DNA of 64,000 bases, taken from NCBI RefSeq assembly GCF_029581395.1, contig NZ_CP121113.1, forward strand, positions 2,538,001 through 2,602,000. The letters run 5' to 3'. Origin of the DNA: Roseinatronobacter sp. S2. Its GTDB lineage: Bacteria; Pseudomonadota; Alphaproteobacteria; Rhodobacterales; Rhodobacteraceae. This document shows, in pieces, positions 47,744 to 56,418 of the stretch (position 1 is its first letter; every line of letters starts with the position of its first letter). The position numbers and the translations under genes were made by a program. The notes under the pieces are model-generated. The model did not search any database. It was not told the origin of the DNA and worked only from the letters and a program-made list of their open reading frames with translations.

Positions 47744-50700
47744 CTACTTCTCCCGGCGCTTCAAGCTGCCCAAGATGGTGCTGATCTCTTCCTCCAGATG
47801 CTGCCCTCGATAAACAAACGACGTCTCGTGTCGCGCATACTGACCATGTCTATCAGCGCTAAGCCAGTTATATGACCCGATGCAAAGAAGGTCTGTGTCG
47901 ATCGCCACGATCTTGCTGTGCAGCTTCGGGAGCTTGTGTAGCCTGACCCCGATCCTTGAGAACGCCTTCTCGACCGCTTCCATCTGGGTCACACCACCAG
48001 CAGCCTGGCCCATGTTGAGCAGCGGATCGGCGAAGACGTCGATCTCAGCCCCGCGCCGGACCGCGGCTTCGAAAGCGGCCAGCAGCCCAACGCGCTCCAT
48101 CGTGGTTGCAATCACCCACGGACTGACAATGGTGTAGCGGCGCCCACCGGCGGAAAGCGCATCCAGAAGGAAAGCATCATGCCCAACCGCGTCCCGCAAC
48201 ATCTGAATCTGACCGCTATCCTGCTTCAGGTCCGTTCGCGGTTCGGCCGCAAACTCAAGTGCATTTGCCTCTGATGCGAACAGGAAGTCGCCGAGGATCG
48301 CCCTTGGTGATCCGGTTTGCGCCGCTGCCAGAGCGTCCATGTCGCCGAATACAAGGCAGCTGTCCTTTGCCCGAGAGACCGTCACGTTCAGCATGCTGGG
48401 CGAGGAATCGATGAAGCCGCCGTCTGCGTGTTTGGAGTAGACGGGCGAGAAGATCACCACGGGTCGCTCGGCGCCTTGCAGCGCGTGAACTGTGCCGATG
48501 GTCATGCCTTCGCGCCCTTCGACCGCGATCCTGCGGCTAGCACAGGCTTCCCGAATTTCGCGGACCTGTCGGCCGAAGGGGGTGACAATGCCGACGATCT
48601 GCTCCAAGGGCCTGCTGTATCGGGCTTCCAGCTCAGCGCGGTTAGCATCAAGCCACGCGGCGATGGTTTGTGCCTCGAGTGGATTGGCCCGACTGCCTCC
48701 CGCGGCAAAGGCGCGACCGTCTATGTGCAGATAGCCAAGCGCTGGAAGACCAGCGTCTGTTGGGACCTTGCCGCGCAACGGCCGCAACTTTCCCTTATAG
48801 CATAAGGCATTGCTGAAGCTGATGATTTCGTCGTAACACCGCCGGTGCTCGAACAGGTAGAGACCCTTCTCAAGGTCCGGGTACGGCGACACCCGGCTTG
48901 CTTGTTGCGCAAGGCGCATGGCGCTGCCGGTGGTCGAACAGATCCCTCGACCCGCAAGGGTATCGATCTCTGCGTCACTCGCAAGAAGGCCACTGCTTCG
49001 AAGATTGCCCACGTCCACCGGTCGGGGCACCGATGAAATCGGTTCGATCTGTTGGGTGTCACCGATGACGAGGGCGCGCTTCGCCAATGAGAAAGAGGCC
49101 CCCGCAACTTCGGGCAAGACCTGCCCGGCTTCGTCGACGATCAGGAGGTCGATGAAATCAAAGAGGTACTCGGTCGCCCACTTGCCCCCGTCGCGGCGGG
49201 TATAGGTCATCTTGCCCGGCAGGCTGGCAAAGGTCGCCACAGCACATGGGGTCAACATCATCCGGCGATGCCAACGGGGGATGACGCTCGCCTTCCCTTT
49301 CTTCGCCTTGGACGCAACGATCCCAGCGAGGTCAGCCTCCATTTCCAGAAGCCAGCGACCTTCCCAGTAATGCGTTGCCAGAAGGAACAGGAAGAACCGG
49401 ACATCGAGGTCGGCCCGACGTTCAAGTTCATCTAAATCGGCAACCCCGCCCAGGGCCTCAGTCGCGCTTGCCCAGTTCATTTCCGCCTCGTGAAAATCAC
49501 GACGCAGGGATTTGACCTTTGCCAGTGCCTGCTCGGCGGATTGTAGCGCCTCCTCCGCGACCCGAAGATCGGTTCTAACCCGTTCATCTATATCCGAAAT
49601 CCGTTTGGCTGTTTCCAAACCTGGCACGAGGTCGCCAATGGCAAGCCGGGCCCGCAAGGCACGCGTGTTTTTGACCGATGGCAAAAAGCTAAAGATAGCG
49701 GTCAGAAAGGATTCCGACGCCAGATGCTGGTCGAGGACGGCGCGGGCAGATCGAAGTTTTTCGACAGCGGCCTTTCGTGTCACGGCCTCTTCAACGTGCA
49801 CGGCCTCAGTGGCGCCCGGATCGGCGCCAAGATTCGCTTTCATAGCCGCGCTGGCCGCATGGTAGGTGCTGTTGGCGCTGTCTAGCTGCGCCAGCTTTTC
49901 GACTTCCCCTGCCAATCGCTTCTGCAGCGCTGCCACTACAGACGCCAGATCAGGGTTGGCAAGCTTGGGAAAGGCTGCCTCTGCCGCCTGAAGATAGGCC
50001 TCCTTGGCGCGCTGGACGTAGGCGACTGATTCACACTCGACCTGAAACTCTTCGGTCTGATAGCGCCGCGCCGCTTCCAGGCGTCGGGAATGCGAGGCCA
50101 GGAACATCCCGAAACTGTCCACACCCGGAAGCCAGCGCCCGGCAAAAGGCCCCTCTCCTTTGCCAAAGTCCTTGCCGAAGGCGTCGATGATGTTCGTCAC
50201 GGCCTGATTGTTCGATGACGCGGCCACGATAACCGGCGGTTCCTCGCCGCGAAGTGCGGCGCGCACCCAAAGGCCCGCGACGGCCGAAAGGAGCATGGTG
50301 GTCTTCCCGGTCCCCGGCGGGCCGTTCACGGCAATCACCTCGCCCGGCGTCGAGGCATCCAGCCAAGCCAGAACCTGCCGTTGGTGTTCAGCCAATGGGA
50401 AGTCCGAGTTGGAATGGCCAAGCCGCCGAGAAAACTCCTGTTCAATTCGATGGTCCGGTTTCGCGGCAGCTTGCTTGGGCTGCGCAACTTGTTTCAGCAG
50501 CGGCGTCACGGGGGACTCGGTCAGAAGCTTGTCATAAAGATCGAGAATACCCCGCACAGTCGCATTCGCATCCTCGGCCAGTTCAAGAAAGCCTGACCCG
50601 ATTGTCTGGTAATCCGCATCACCGCGGGGCCAACCCTGCGAAACGGCATCAACCATCATGCGACAATGAACAAGGTACTCCTGCCAGGTGCCTTCGCCCG

Positions 50701-51142
50701 ACATCTCCGGCAGTGGGGTTTCGGTAAGGAAAGCGTCCAGCGTGTCAACTGTTCCGATGGCAAACTCGCCGAAGGGCAATGGCGTCAGTAGATCCCTTGC
50801 CAGGGCATTCCGTGTGGGGGTGATCCGCCCTTCCCGATCGACCGTCGCCTCGGTCACCACCGGCGCTACAAGTTCAGGTAGACCGCCAGCGCGAGTCGCC
50901 CCGTGCGACGACTTTCGCGCCATCACCAAAGGCCAGAGACGAATGCCGATGGTGTTGGCTGATGCCTGACCGCGAAAGACCCGCTCGATGGCATCGTCCG
51001 TCAATACACCGGACTTCACGGTGTCGCCCGGCACATCGACAAACCGCTTGCGATCTGCTTGCGTGAATTTGCCTTCACCCAGCGCTCCATCGGCAAGCGA
51101 AGTTCGCCAGTAGCGGAGTAGATTGTCCGAACTCAATGCCAT
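47744..51142 (-). CDS. SF1 helicase with C-terminal phospholipase-D nuclease (Mokosh type II-like, MkoC)
   Basis: 1132 aa single-gene defence candidate. The Upf1/DNA2-like helicase core has Walker A GPPGTGKTT (about 275-283), Walker B LLIVDEAGQ (about 668-676), motif III VIGDTQQ, motif IV EHRRCYDEI, motif V TVHALQGAERPVV and motif VI LNVTVSRAKDS. A coiled-coil insert of about 150 residues (about 400-550) lies between. The last 150 residues form a PLD nuclease domain with one complete HxK(x)4D(x)6GS motif (HSKIVAIDTDLLCIGS, about 1076). A COG1112-type helicase fused to PLD is how the Mokosh type II anti-phage protein MkoC is described. The start at 51142 is preferred over a TTG before it. No partner gene is next to it, as expected for type II. 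Confidence 0.85.
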   Translation of the reverse strand: MALSSDNLLRYWRTSLADGALGEGKFTQADRKRFVDVPGDTVKSGVLTDDAIERVFRGQASANTIGIRLWPLVMARKSSHGATRAGGLPELVAPVVTEATVDREGRITPTRNALARDLLTPLPFGEFAIGTVDTLDAFLTETPLPEMSGEGTWQEYLVHCRMMVDAVSQGWPRGDADYQTIGSGFLELAEDANATVRGILDLYDKLLTESPVTPLLKQVAQPKQAAAKPDHRIEQEFSRRLGHSNSDFPLAEHQRQVLAWLDASTPGEVIAVNGPPGTGKTTMLLSAVAGLWVRAALRGEEPPVIVAASSNNQAVTNIIDAFGKDFGKGEGPFAGRWLPGVDSFGMFLASHSRRLEAARRYQTEEFQVECESVAYVQRAKEAYLQAAEAAFPKLANPDLASVVAALQKRLAGEVEKLAQLDSANSTYHAASAAMKANLGADPGATEAVHVEEAVTRKAAVEKLRSARAVLDQHLASESFLTAIFSFLPSVKNTRALRARLAIGDLVPGLETAKRISDIDERVRTDLRVAEEALQSAEQALAKVKSLRRDFHEAEMNWASATEALGGVADLDELERRADLDVRFFLFLLATHYWEGRWLLEMEADLAGIVASKAKKGKASVIPRWHRRMMLTPCAVATFASLPGKMTYTRRDGGKWATEYLFDFIDLLIVDEAGQVLPEVAGASFSLAKRALVIGDTQQIEPISSVPRPVDVGNLRSSGLLASDAEIDTLAGRGICSTTGSAMRLAQQASRVSPYPDLEKGLYLFEHRRCYDEIISFSNALCYKGKLRPLRGKVPTDAGLPALGYLHIDGRAFAAGGSRANPLEAQTIAAWLDANRAELEARYSRPLEQIVGIVTPFGRQVREIREACASRRIAVEGREGMTIGTVHALQGAERPVVIFSPVYSKHADGGFIDSSPSMLNVTVSRAKDSCLVFGDMDALAAAQTGSPRAILGDFLFASEANALEFAAEPRTDLKQDSGQIQMLRDAVGHDAFLLDALSAGGRRYTIVSPWVIATTMERVGLLAAFEAAVRRGAEIDVFADPLLNMGQAAGGVTQMEAVEKAFSRIGVRLHKLPKLHSKIVAIDTDLLCIGSYNWLSADRHGQYARHETSFVYRGQHLEEEISTILGSLKRREK

Positions 51143-51145
51143 CAA

Positions 51146-51530
51146 CAGCGCGCCACTTCCCTTGTTCGTCTCATCTGATAGCCCACCTGATCCTATAAGT
51201 CATGGCTGTTGTTACAAAATTCGCTGCCTCCACAATTGTTAACAGGCGAAAACGCTACAGCGAAAGGCTGCTTTCGAAGGACGTTGCGAGTTCAATGCCA
51301 CAACCTCACAGTCGGCTCCCCGCCCTGTGCGCAGACGAGCACCAGACACGCCCGACCCCTATTTCCAACCAGCTACCGCTCATTCAGCGAGCCTCTCCAT
51401 AATTGTCGCGAGACGGGCCAGCACCCGGTCGGTGACCGGCCGGATCACATGGCTAAGTTCTGTTCCTGCATATTCAGCTTGTAGATACTGTCGGTCCTTA
51501 AGCGCCGCGCCTTGCGGCCCTGTGCACCCG
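51146..51530. other. intergenic region upstream of the helicase-nuclease gene
   Basis: About 385 bp. No supported gene. On the minus strand a frame ending at 51380 reads EYAGTELSHVIRPVTDRVLA before its stop and may be the tail of a lost gene; I cannot name it. The promoter of the helicase gene should lie at the left end. Confidence 0.35.
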
Positions 51531-51824
51531 TCACCCGAAGCGGCGACCGGACTCGGTGAACGCGTATTTGTTGGCGATGATGGCCTCATCAACCACCTCA
51601 TCCGAGGTCAGATAGTCGCATTCGCGCTCAAGCTTGCGATAGAGCCAGCGGGCGAGATCGCGCAGCAATTCGGTGACCGCTTCTTCGGCATCGGTGGTCA
51701 TGTCCTGATACGATGGACTGTCGCGCGGGACCGAGATCTCCATGCAATATACATGATAATAGGGGCCGCGATGGCAGACTTCGGCGCGAAGCTGGCAGAA
51801 GTTGCGCCGCTGGACCGCCTGCAA
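51531..51824 (-). CDS. conserved hypothetical protein, plasmid-type
   Basis: About 97 aa: QAVQRRNFCQLRAEVCHRGPYYHVYCMEIS, then TTDAEEAVTELLRDLARWLYR and a C-terminal VDEAIIANKYAFTESGRRFG. The sequence looks like a real folded alpha-beta protein, and I recall close relatives on Rhodobacterales plasmids annotated as hypothetical or toxin-antitoxin-associated. The true start is unclear: TTG at 51824 begins the frame, but in-frame codons reading ELHRIDDDL continue upstream with no ATG, so the 5' end may be lost. Confidence 0.5.
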   Translation of the reverse strand: MQAVQRRNFCQLRAEVCHRGPYYHVYCMEISVPRDSPSYQDMTTDAEEAVTELLRDLARWLYRKLERECDYLTSDEVVDEAIIANKYAFTESGRRFG

Positions 51825-51887
51825 GTCGTCGTCGATGCGGTGCAGTTCCGTGCGGGACCGGGACTGATGGACGAAACGGGGTGACGA

Positions 51888-52265
51888 TCAGGCCGCGTGC
51901 GGCATACGGAACAGTTCGGCGATTGTCTCGCGCCAAAAAGGATCGACCAGCCGGACCTCCAGAACAGCAGCGCGAAAACGCAGGGCGCGGGCCTCGGCAG
52001 TATCCGGGGTCCGAAAGGCCAGACCGCGCAACCGGCTGGCCTCGGCCACGGCCCGGCGGGCTTCGGCACCTGAGGCGACCGGCTGTTGCCAGTGGATGAT
52101 GTCAGCACGGATTTCGCCCGCGAGAACCAGACCGCGCATGCGATCCTCGATGGTCATGATGCGCGGATGGAAGCGCAGCGACATGTCGAGGTCAGCGCAG
52201 ATGTCCCGCGACAGGCGCCCGAAGTGTCGGACCGGATCTGCAATCACTCTCGGGTGTTCGGGCAC
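51888..52265 (-). CDS. hypothetical protein
   Basis: 125 aa, rich in Arg and Ala, mostly helical (RFHPRIMTIEDRMRGLVLAG, EARRAVAEASRLRGLAFRTP). Not recognised. It precedes the conserved hypothetical gene at 51531 on the same strand and probably belongs to the same decayed plasmid-type block. Start chosen at the first ATG (52265). Confidence 0.4.
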   Translation of the reverse strand: MPEHPRVIADPVRHFGRLSRDICADLDMSLRFHPRIMTIEDRMRGLVLAGEIRADIIHWQQPVASGAEARRAVAEASRLRGLAFRTPDTAEARALRFRAAVLEVRLVDPFWRETIAELFRMPHAA

Positions 52266-52554
52266 TTCCCGAATCCCGAGGGCGGCACGCGCGCCTAAGC
52301 CGACCCTTTAGGAGTTGATTGAAAATGAGACGGATCGGACCAGGGTTTGCGAATGGAAGCGGGCGGTGCTTTGCCTCTGACAAGTGACGGTTACCCGCCG
52401 CGAGATGCCTCGCCATGCCAGCCTTATCGCTATGCTGGCATCAGGATCGTGTTCAGATCAGGCCGGGGATGAACCCTGCTATCCCGACATGATGCGCGGC
52501 AACAGGGTGAAGCTGGGCTGGCACCTGGCCCCTACGACCAGAGCCGGGCCAGTG

Positions 52555-53160
52555 CTATGACGGCCGCTGCATCGCCATCCGCGCCCTGGTCACCTCGTCC
52601 CGGATCACGCAGCCTTCGGCGTGGTCATTGATCAGACCCATTGCCTGCATGAAAGCATAGACGGTGGTCGGGCCAACAAATTTCCAGCCGCGTTTGCGCA
52701 ACTCTTTCGACAAGGCCACGGACGCGGGGGATGTTGAACGGGTCTGGGGTGAAGCATCGTCATCTTCCGGCTCAAACCGCCAGAGGAACGCAGCGAGCGA
52801 CCCCTCGGCCTCGACGATCTCGCAGGCGCGGCGGGCATTGTTGATGGCGGCCTCGATCTTGCCGCGATGCCGGACGATACCGCTGTCGGCAAGCAACCGC
52901 GCGACATCAGCCTCATCAAACTGCGCCAGCTTGTGGAAATCGAACCCGGCGAAAGCCGCGCGGAAGTTCTCGCGCTTTGCAAGGATGGTGCGCCAGCTCA
53001 GCCCGGATTGAAAGCTTTCCAGCGAGAGTTTCTCGAACAGCCGCGTGTCATCTGTGACAGGGAACCCCCATTCCCGGTCATGATAATCGAAAAACTCTGG
53101 CGCGGCAGCGCACCAGCGGCAGCGCGGGCGCCCGTCGGGGCCGGGAATTGTCGCACTCAT
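52555..53160 (-). CDS. tag: DNA-3-methyladenine glycosylase I
   Basis: Base-excision repair enzyme that removes 3-methyladenine from alkylated DNA. 201 aa. Zinc-ligand cysteines in CRWC at the N-terminus pair with His and Cys in NDHAEGC near the C-terminus. HDREWGFPVTDD and LSLESFQSGLSWRTIL with KRENFRAAF are diagnostic for Tag. The ATG at 53160 overlaps the stop of the YciI gene (ATGA). Third gene of a tetR-yciI-tag operon. Confidence 0.93.
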   Translation of the reverse strand: MSATIPGPDGRPRCRWCAAAPEFFDYHDREWGFPVTDDTRLFEKLSLESFQSGLSWRTILAKRENFRAAFAGFDFHKLAQFDEADVARLLADSGIVRHRGKIEAAINNARRACEIVEAEGSLAAFLWRFEPEDDDASPQTRSTSPASVALSKELRKRGWKFVGPTTVYAFMQAMGLINDHAEGCVIRDEVTRARMAMQRPS

Positions 53161-53450
53161 GCCGTCGCCCCCAGGAAATCAAGCGCGGGAATGGTGCGTT
53201 TCATATCGATCTCATGGGTTTCGGCGGTGACGATGCCTTGCGCGACAAAGGGATCAGCCGCGATGCGCGCCTCATGGGCTTCCCGGCTTTCGCCATGGGC
53301 AAGGACAGCGCCGCCTGCGGCGGGTGTGAGAGAGCCCACACACAGGAACACGCCATCGGCAAATCCCTTGGCAATCCAGTCGTTATGGGCGGCCATGAAC
53401 TCAGGCGCGGCGGCACGGTTTGCCGCAAATTTCAGGAAGGTGACAAACAT
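53157..53450 (-). CDS. YciI-family protein
   Basis: 97 aa, a ferredoxin-like alpha-beta barrel of unknown chemistry. FLKFAANRAAAPEFMAAHNDW begins the family helix, and HEARIAADPFVAQGIVTAE with the C-terminal strand ends it. A conserved His is at residue 22. It is between tetR and tag, overlapping tag by 4 bp. Confidence 0.85.
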   Translation of the reverse strand: MFVTFLKFAANRAAAPEFMAAHNDWIAKGFADGVFLCVGSLTPAAGGAVLAHGESREAHEARIAADPFVAQGIVTAETHEIDMKRTIPALDFLGATA

Positions 53451-53463
53451 TGACGCTCCTTGC

Positions 53464-54042
53464 TTATGGGGAAGGGGAAAGCTCGGGCAGGTTGGCCAGC
53501 CAGTGCTCTATCCCGGCCACCTCGCGGTGAATGAACGGCTCGTCGCGCAGGGCTGAGGCCATGACGGCGACGCCCTGCGACCACGACAAAAGGTGTAGCG
53601 CTAAGGGCTCGGCACGGTCCGCCGCACCCAGTTCGCGGAACTGTCCGGTCAGCCAGTCGCGGAACAGACCGAGGATATCGGCCGCCCTGCCCTTTGCTGC
53701 GTGATCGAGTTTGGCGAGTTCGGAACACAGGGTGCCGACCGGACAGCCAAAGGCCATGATCTTCGCGCGATTGGCGATCAGCATCCGGATGAACAACACA
53801 ATGCGTTGGCGGGGGTCATCGCCCTGATCCTGCCAAGCGTCGAGCATATCCCGCGTGCGCGCGATCCGGCGCGTGATGACGGCATCCAGAATATCATCCT
53901 TGGTCTTGAAATGATGATAGAAATTCCCGCGCGAGATGCCGACGGCCATTGCGATATCGGCAAAGGATGTGGCGTCAACCCCACCTTCATAGAAGAGGGT
54001 ATCGGCCTTTTCGACAATAAGGGTCCGGGTGGAGGCGGTCAT
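53464..54042 (-). CDS. TetR-family transcriptional regulator
   Basis: 192 aa. Helix-turn-helix in LFYEGGVDATSFADIAMAVG followed by ISRGNFYHHFKTKDDIL; the C-terminal part has a CPVGTLCSEL stretch typical of the TetR_C group, with two cysteines five residues apart that might sense electrophiles. It leads the yciI-tag operon, with 13 bp to yciI. An inverted repeat lies 30 bp upstream of its start. Confidence 0.9.
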   Translation of the reverse strand: MTASTRTLIVEKADTLFYEGGVDATSFADIAMAVGISRGNFYHHFKTKDDILDAVITRRIARTRDMLDAWQDQGDDPRQRIVLFIRMLIANRAKIMAFGCPVGTLCSELAKLDHAAKGRAADILGLFRDWLTGQFRELGAADRAEPLALHLLSWSQGVAVMASALRDEPFIHREVAGIEHWLANLPELSPSP

Positions 54043-54072
54043 TACAGCTTATCCAGTTTGGTCAAGAAGAAA

Positions 54073-54088
54073 TAGGACAAACGTCCTA
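54073..54088. promoter_or_regulatory. inverted repeat TAGGACAAACGTCCTA upstream of tetR
   Basis: Six-base arms TAGGAC/GTCCTA with a 4-bp centre, 30 bp before the TetR ATG. The likely site for self-repression by the encoded TetR protein. Confidence 0.7.
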
Positions 54089-54126
54089 ATAAGTCAACGG
54101 GAAGCCAACTCAGCATCGCCGCCCAA

Positions 54127-54154
54127 AGAAAAAGCCCGGCCACAGGGGCCGGGC
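54127..54154 (-). terminator. rho-independent terminator after the ParB-like remnant
   Basis: On the minus strand GCCCGGCC / GGCCGGGC form an 8-bp stem with a short loop, followed by TTTTTC. It lies just after the end of the ParB-like remnant. Confidence 0.8.
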
Positions 54155-54209
54155 GCGTTGCGGAAATGAAATGTCGGGACGGGGCGACCAAAGCCACCCC
54201 GCCAGAGGA

Positions 54210-54712
54210 TCATCCAGCAGCGGCCATGTGCTGCAACCCTTCTTCGTCGTCGGCCTGAACGCTTTCCTCGCCATCGCCCGTTAGGAAATCGGGCAGTTCG
54301 TCGGATTCGTCCTCGATGGCCGACACGGCCAAGGCTTCGCCGCCACCATCGAGCATGCGCAGCAGCTCGGGCAGCCAACAGGCGCTCGGCCTCTTTGGCC
54401 ATGTCACCCTTCTTCAGATGCCCGATCAGTTCGGCGGCACGCTCGCCCGCGCCGTCGCGCACCCCCTCAAGGTTGCGCGGTTTGGTCACGCGGCCGAGGT
54501 AGTTGCCAACGGTCGGTTTCCAACCCACCGCAACCATGTCGAGGCCGGTCGCCCGCGCCAGACGGTCGGCCTGAGACAGACGTGCCTCCAGCCCGTGCTG
54601 GCTGATACCCCCACCGCTATAGGGATTGGGCTTTTCGTAAAGCGCGTTGATGACGAAGCTGATGCAATGGGTCAGCAGGTCCATGCGGCTGGCGCGTATC
54701 GACATCAATTGC
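54210..54712 (-). pseudogene. ParB-like plasmid partition/nuclease protein, C-terminal fragment with frameshift
   Basis: Reading leftward: AWQLMSIRASRMDLLTHCIS, NALYEKPNPYSGGGISQHG, EARLSQADRLARATGLDMVA, GWKPTVGNYLGRVTKPRNLE and GERAAELIGHLKKGDMAKEAE, the conserved C-terminal region of the large (about 700 aa) ParB-like proteins of Rhodobacterales plasmids. Homology shifts frame near 54370 and continues to an acidic tail (SDELPDFLTGDGEESVQADD) ending at 54210. The N-terminal two-thirds are absent: an IS3-family fragment abuts at about 54713. Confidence 0.75.
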
Positions 54713-54713
54713 C

Positions 54714-55098
54714 ATGCAGTTTGTTCTTGACGCTTTGGATCAAGCAATGTGGCAAGGAGGGACGCCTGATGGCAATGCTTCAATTCATCACTCGGCGTCC
54801 GTGGATCGCAATATCTGTCAACCAGGTATACTGATCGCCTTGTCGAAGCTGGCATTGATCCATCGGTTGGGTCCTACGACAACGCGCTGGCTGAGTGCGT
54901 CATCGGGTTGCTCAAGACAGAGGTCATCAACCAGATCGATCCTTGGAAATCGTTGCCGGACGTCAAATGGGAAACCCTCAAACGGGTCGATTGGCATAAC
55001 AACCGTCGACGTCTTGGCCCAATCGGCTACATCCCGCCCGCAAAAGCTGAAGGGGCATGTCTTATGCAAACCTGAACACACTCGATAAAGTCGCTTAA
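54714..55098 (+). pseudogene. IS3-family transposase (OrfB) C-terminal remnant
   Basis: Plus-strand fragments of the rve integrase core. FVLDALDQAMWQGG and IHHS come first; after a frameshift YTDRLVEAGIDPSVGSYDNALAECVIG follows, cut here as RLVEAGIDPSVG and SYDNALAE, with the third catalytic acid region. RVDWHNNRRRLGPIGYIPPAKAE follows as in the IS3 group. A last shift gives YANLNTLDKVA and the stop at 55096-55098. The first two catalytic Asp regions are partly lost. It abuts the ParB-like remnant, so the IS or its deletion removed the rest of that gene. No terminal inverted repeats are found. Confidence 0.82.
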
Positions 55099-55266
55099 CT
55101 GTTGAAAAAATCACCCACCGGTAAACCCGCATCAGTTCACTTGAAGTTCCATTCTCGCATCCTTCGGCGACGCTGACATGGCGGTTGCACGCAATTTGCC
55201 GTTCCCTTGGGCAATAAGGTAGTGCCATACTCGGGCAAACTGTGTCGCGGAACGGGGAACGTCGGA

Positions 55267-56184
55267 ATGGATATCGAGGATCTGGATACATTCGTCGCCG
55301 TAGCCGATGCGGGGGGTATATCGGCCGCAGCGCGCAGGCTTGGCGTCTCGAAGTCCATCGTCAGCCGGCGGCTCTTCCGGATCGAGGCGGAACTCGGCAC
55401 ACAGCTTCTTGCACGGACGACCCGCGGCGCCGCACTTACGGAGGCGGGATCGACGTTCAGGGACCACGCGGCGCGCGCCAGCGCCGAGATCGACACGGCG
55501 AGGGAGGCAATCCTTCCGACCGGCGGGCTGCGTGGCCGACTGAGGGTCGCCATGCCGCTTTCCATCGGCCCGACGCACTTCGCCCCCGCACTTGCAGAAA
55601 TGGCGCATCGCCACCCGAACCTTCACATCCAGAGCGCCTACAGTGATCGTTTCGTCGATCTCATCGCAGAGGGTTTCGACTGCGCGCTTCGGGTCGGATA
55701 TCTTCAGGATTCCAACCTGATCGCGAAGCGCATCGTCACGATCCATGGAACGCTTGTCGCAAGTCCGGCCTATATCAGGACGCACGGCTCGCCTCGGACG
55801 CCAGACGAGATTGCCGCCCATGAGGCGCTTATGCAGGGAACTGAGTCCTGGCAATTCCTGGACGGCGACAAGATCGTGACAGTTCAGCCGCAGGGCAGGT
55901 TCAAGGCCGACAACGCTGTGGCACTTGCTGCCGCCTCGGCAGCGGGGCTTGGCATCGCCTGGCTTCCTGATTGCATTACGCATGACTATATCGGGTCAGG
56001 CGCCCTCGTCCCGATCATGACGCGCTATCCCCCACCACCGGCAGGCGCCTTTGTCCTCAGACCACCGGGTCTGCATCCCGCACGAAAGATCCGGGTTCTG
56101 ATTGACACGCTGGTTGACCATTGCGCGCGCAACCCGGCCATCTGGGGCGGCGACCGCCAGGACCGGAAGGGCACAAAGCCCTGA
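55267..56184 (+). CDS. LysR-family transcriptional regulator
   Basis: 305 aa from the ATG at 55267. Winged helix in FVAVADAGGISAAARRLGVS and VSRRLFRIEAELGTQLLART; substrate-binding domain with RLRVAMPLSIGPTHFAP and AAASAAGLGIAWLPDCI. This is the LTTR group whose members often control nearby oxidoreductases. It lies 235 bp upstream of the pirin gene on the same strand. The frame is open 20 codons upstream, without a Shine-Dalgarno. Confidence 0.92.
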   Translation: MDIEDLDTFVAVADAGGISAAARRLGVSKSIVSRRLFRIEAELGTQLLARTTRGAALTEAGSTFRDHAARASAEIDTAREAILPTGGLRGRLRVAMPLSIGPTHFAPALAEMAHRHPNLHIQSAYSDRFVDLIAEGFDCALRVGYLQDSNLIAKRIVTIHGTLVASPAYIRTHGSPRTPDEIAAHEALMQGTESWQFLDGDKIVTVQPQGRFKADNAVALAAASAAGLGIAWLPDCITHDYIGSGALVPIMTRYPPPPAGAFVLRPPGLHPARKIRVLIDTLVDHCARNPAIWGGDRQDRKGTKP

Positions 56185-56418
56185 TCTGCAAATAATTCGG
56201 CGGCGGCTTGTGGCCGACCGTCAAAACGGCCGGCGCGTTCCGCTTTGCGCGACACAGCTTAATGCGTAACGTGGCTAGCCGCCGGGGTGTTGCATCGCCA
56301 TACTGGGTGCGGAAGCGACAGCTCCGCCCAATCGCCCGGACGATCCGGATGCGTAGGGGTCAGGCCCTTGCATCGGCAGGCGCGACGCCGGTCGCGAGTA
56401 TATGAGAGGATGACACGC

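Noticed and set aside
52405..52560. Plus-strand frame of 51 codons with a lipoprotein-like start (MLASGSCSDQAG)
   Set aside because: Overlaps the end of tag, has no clear Shine-Dalgarno and no known family. Too weak to call.
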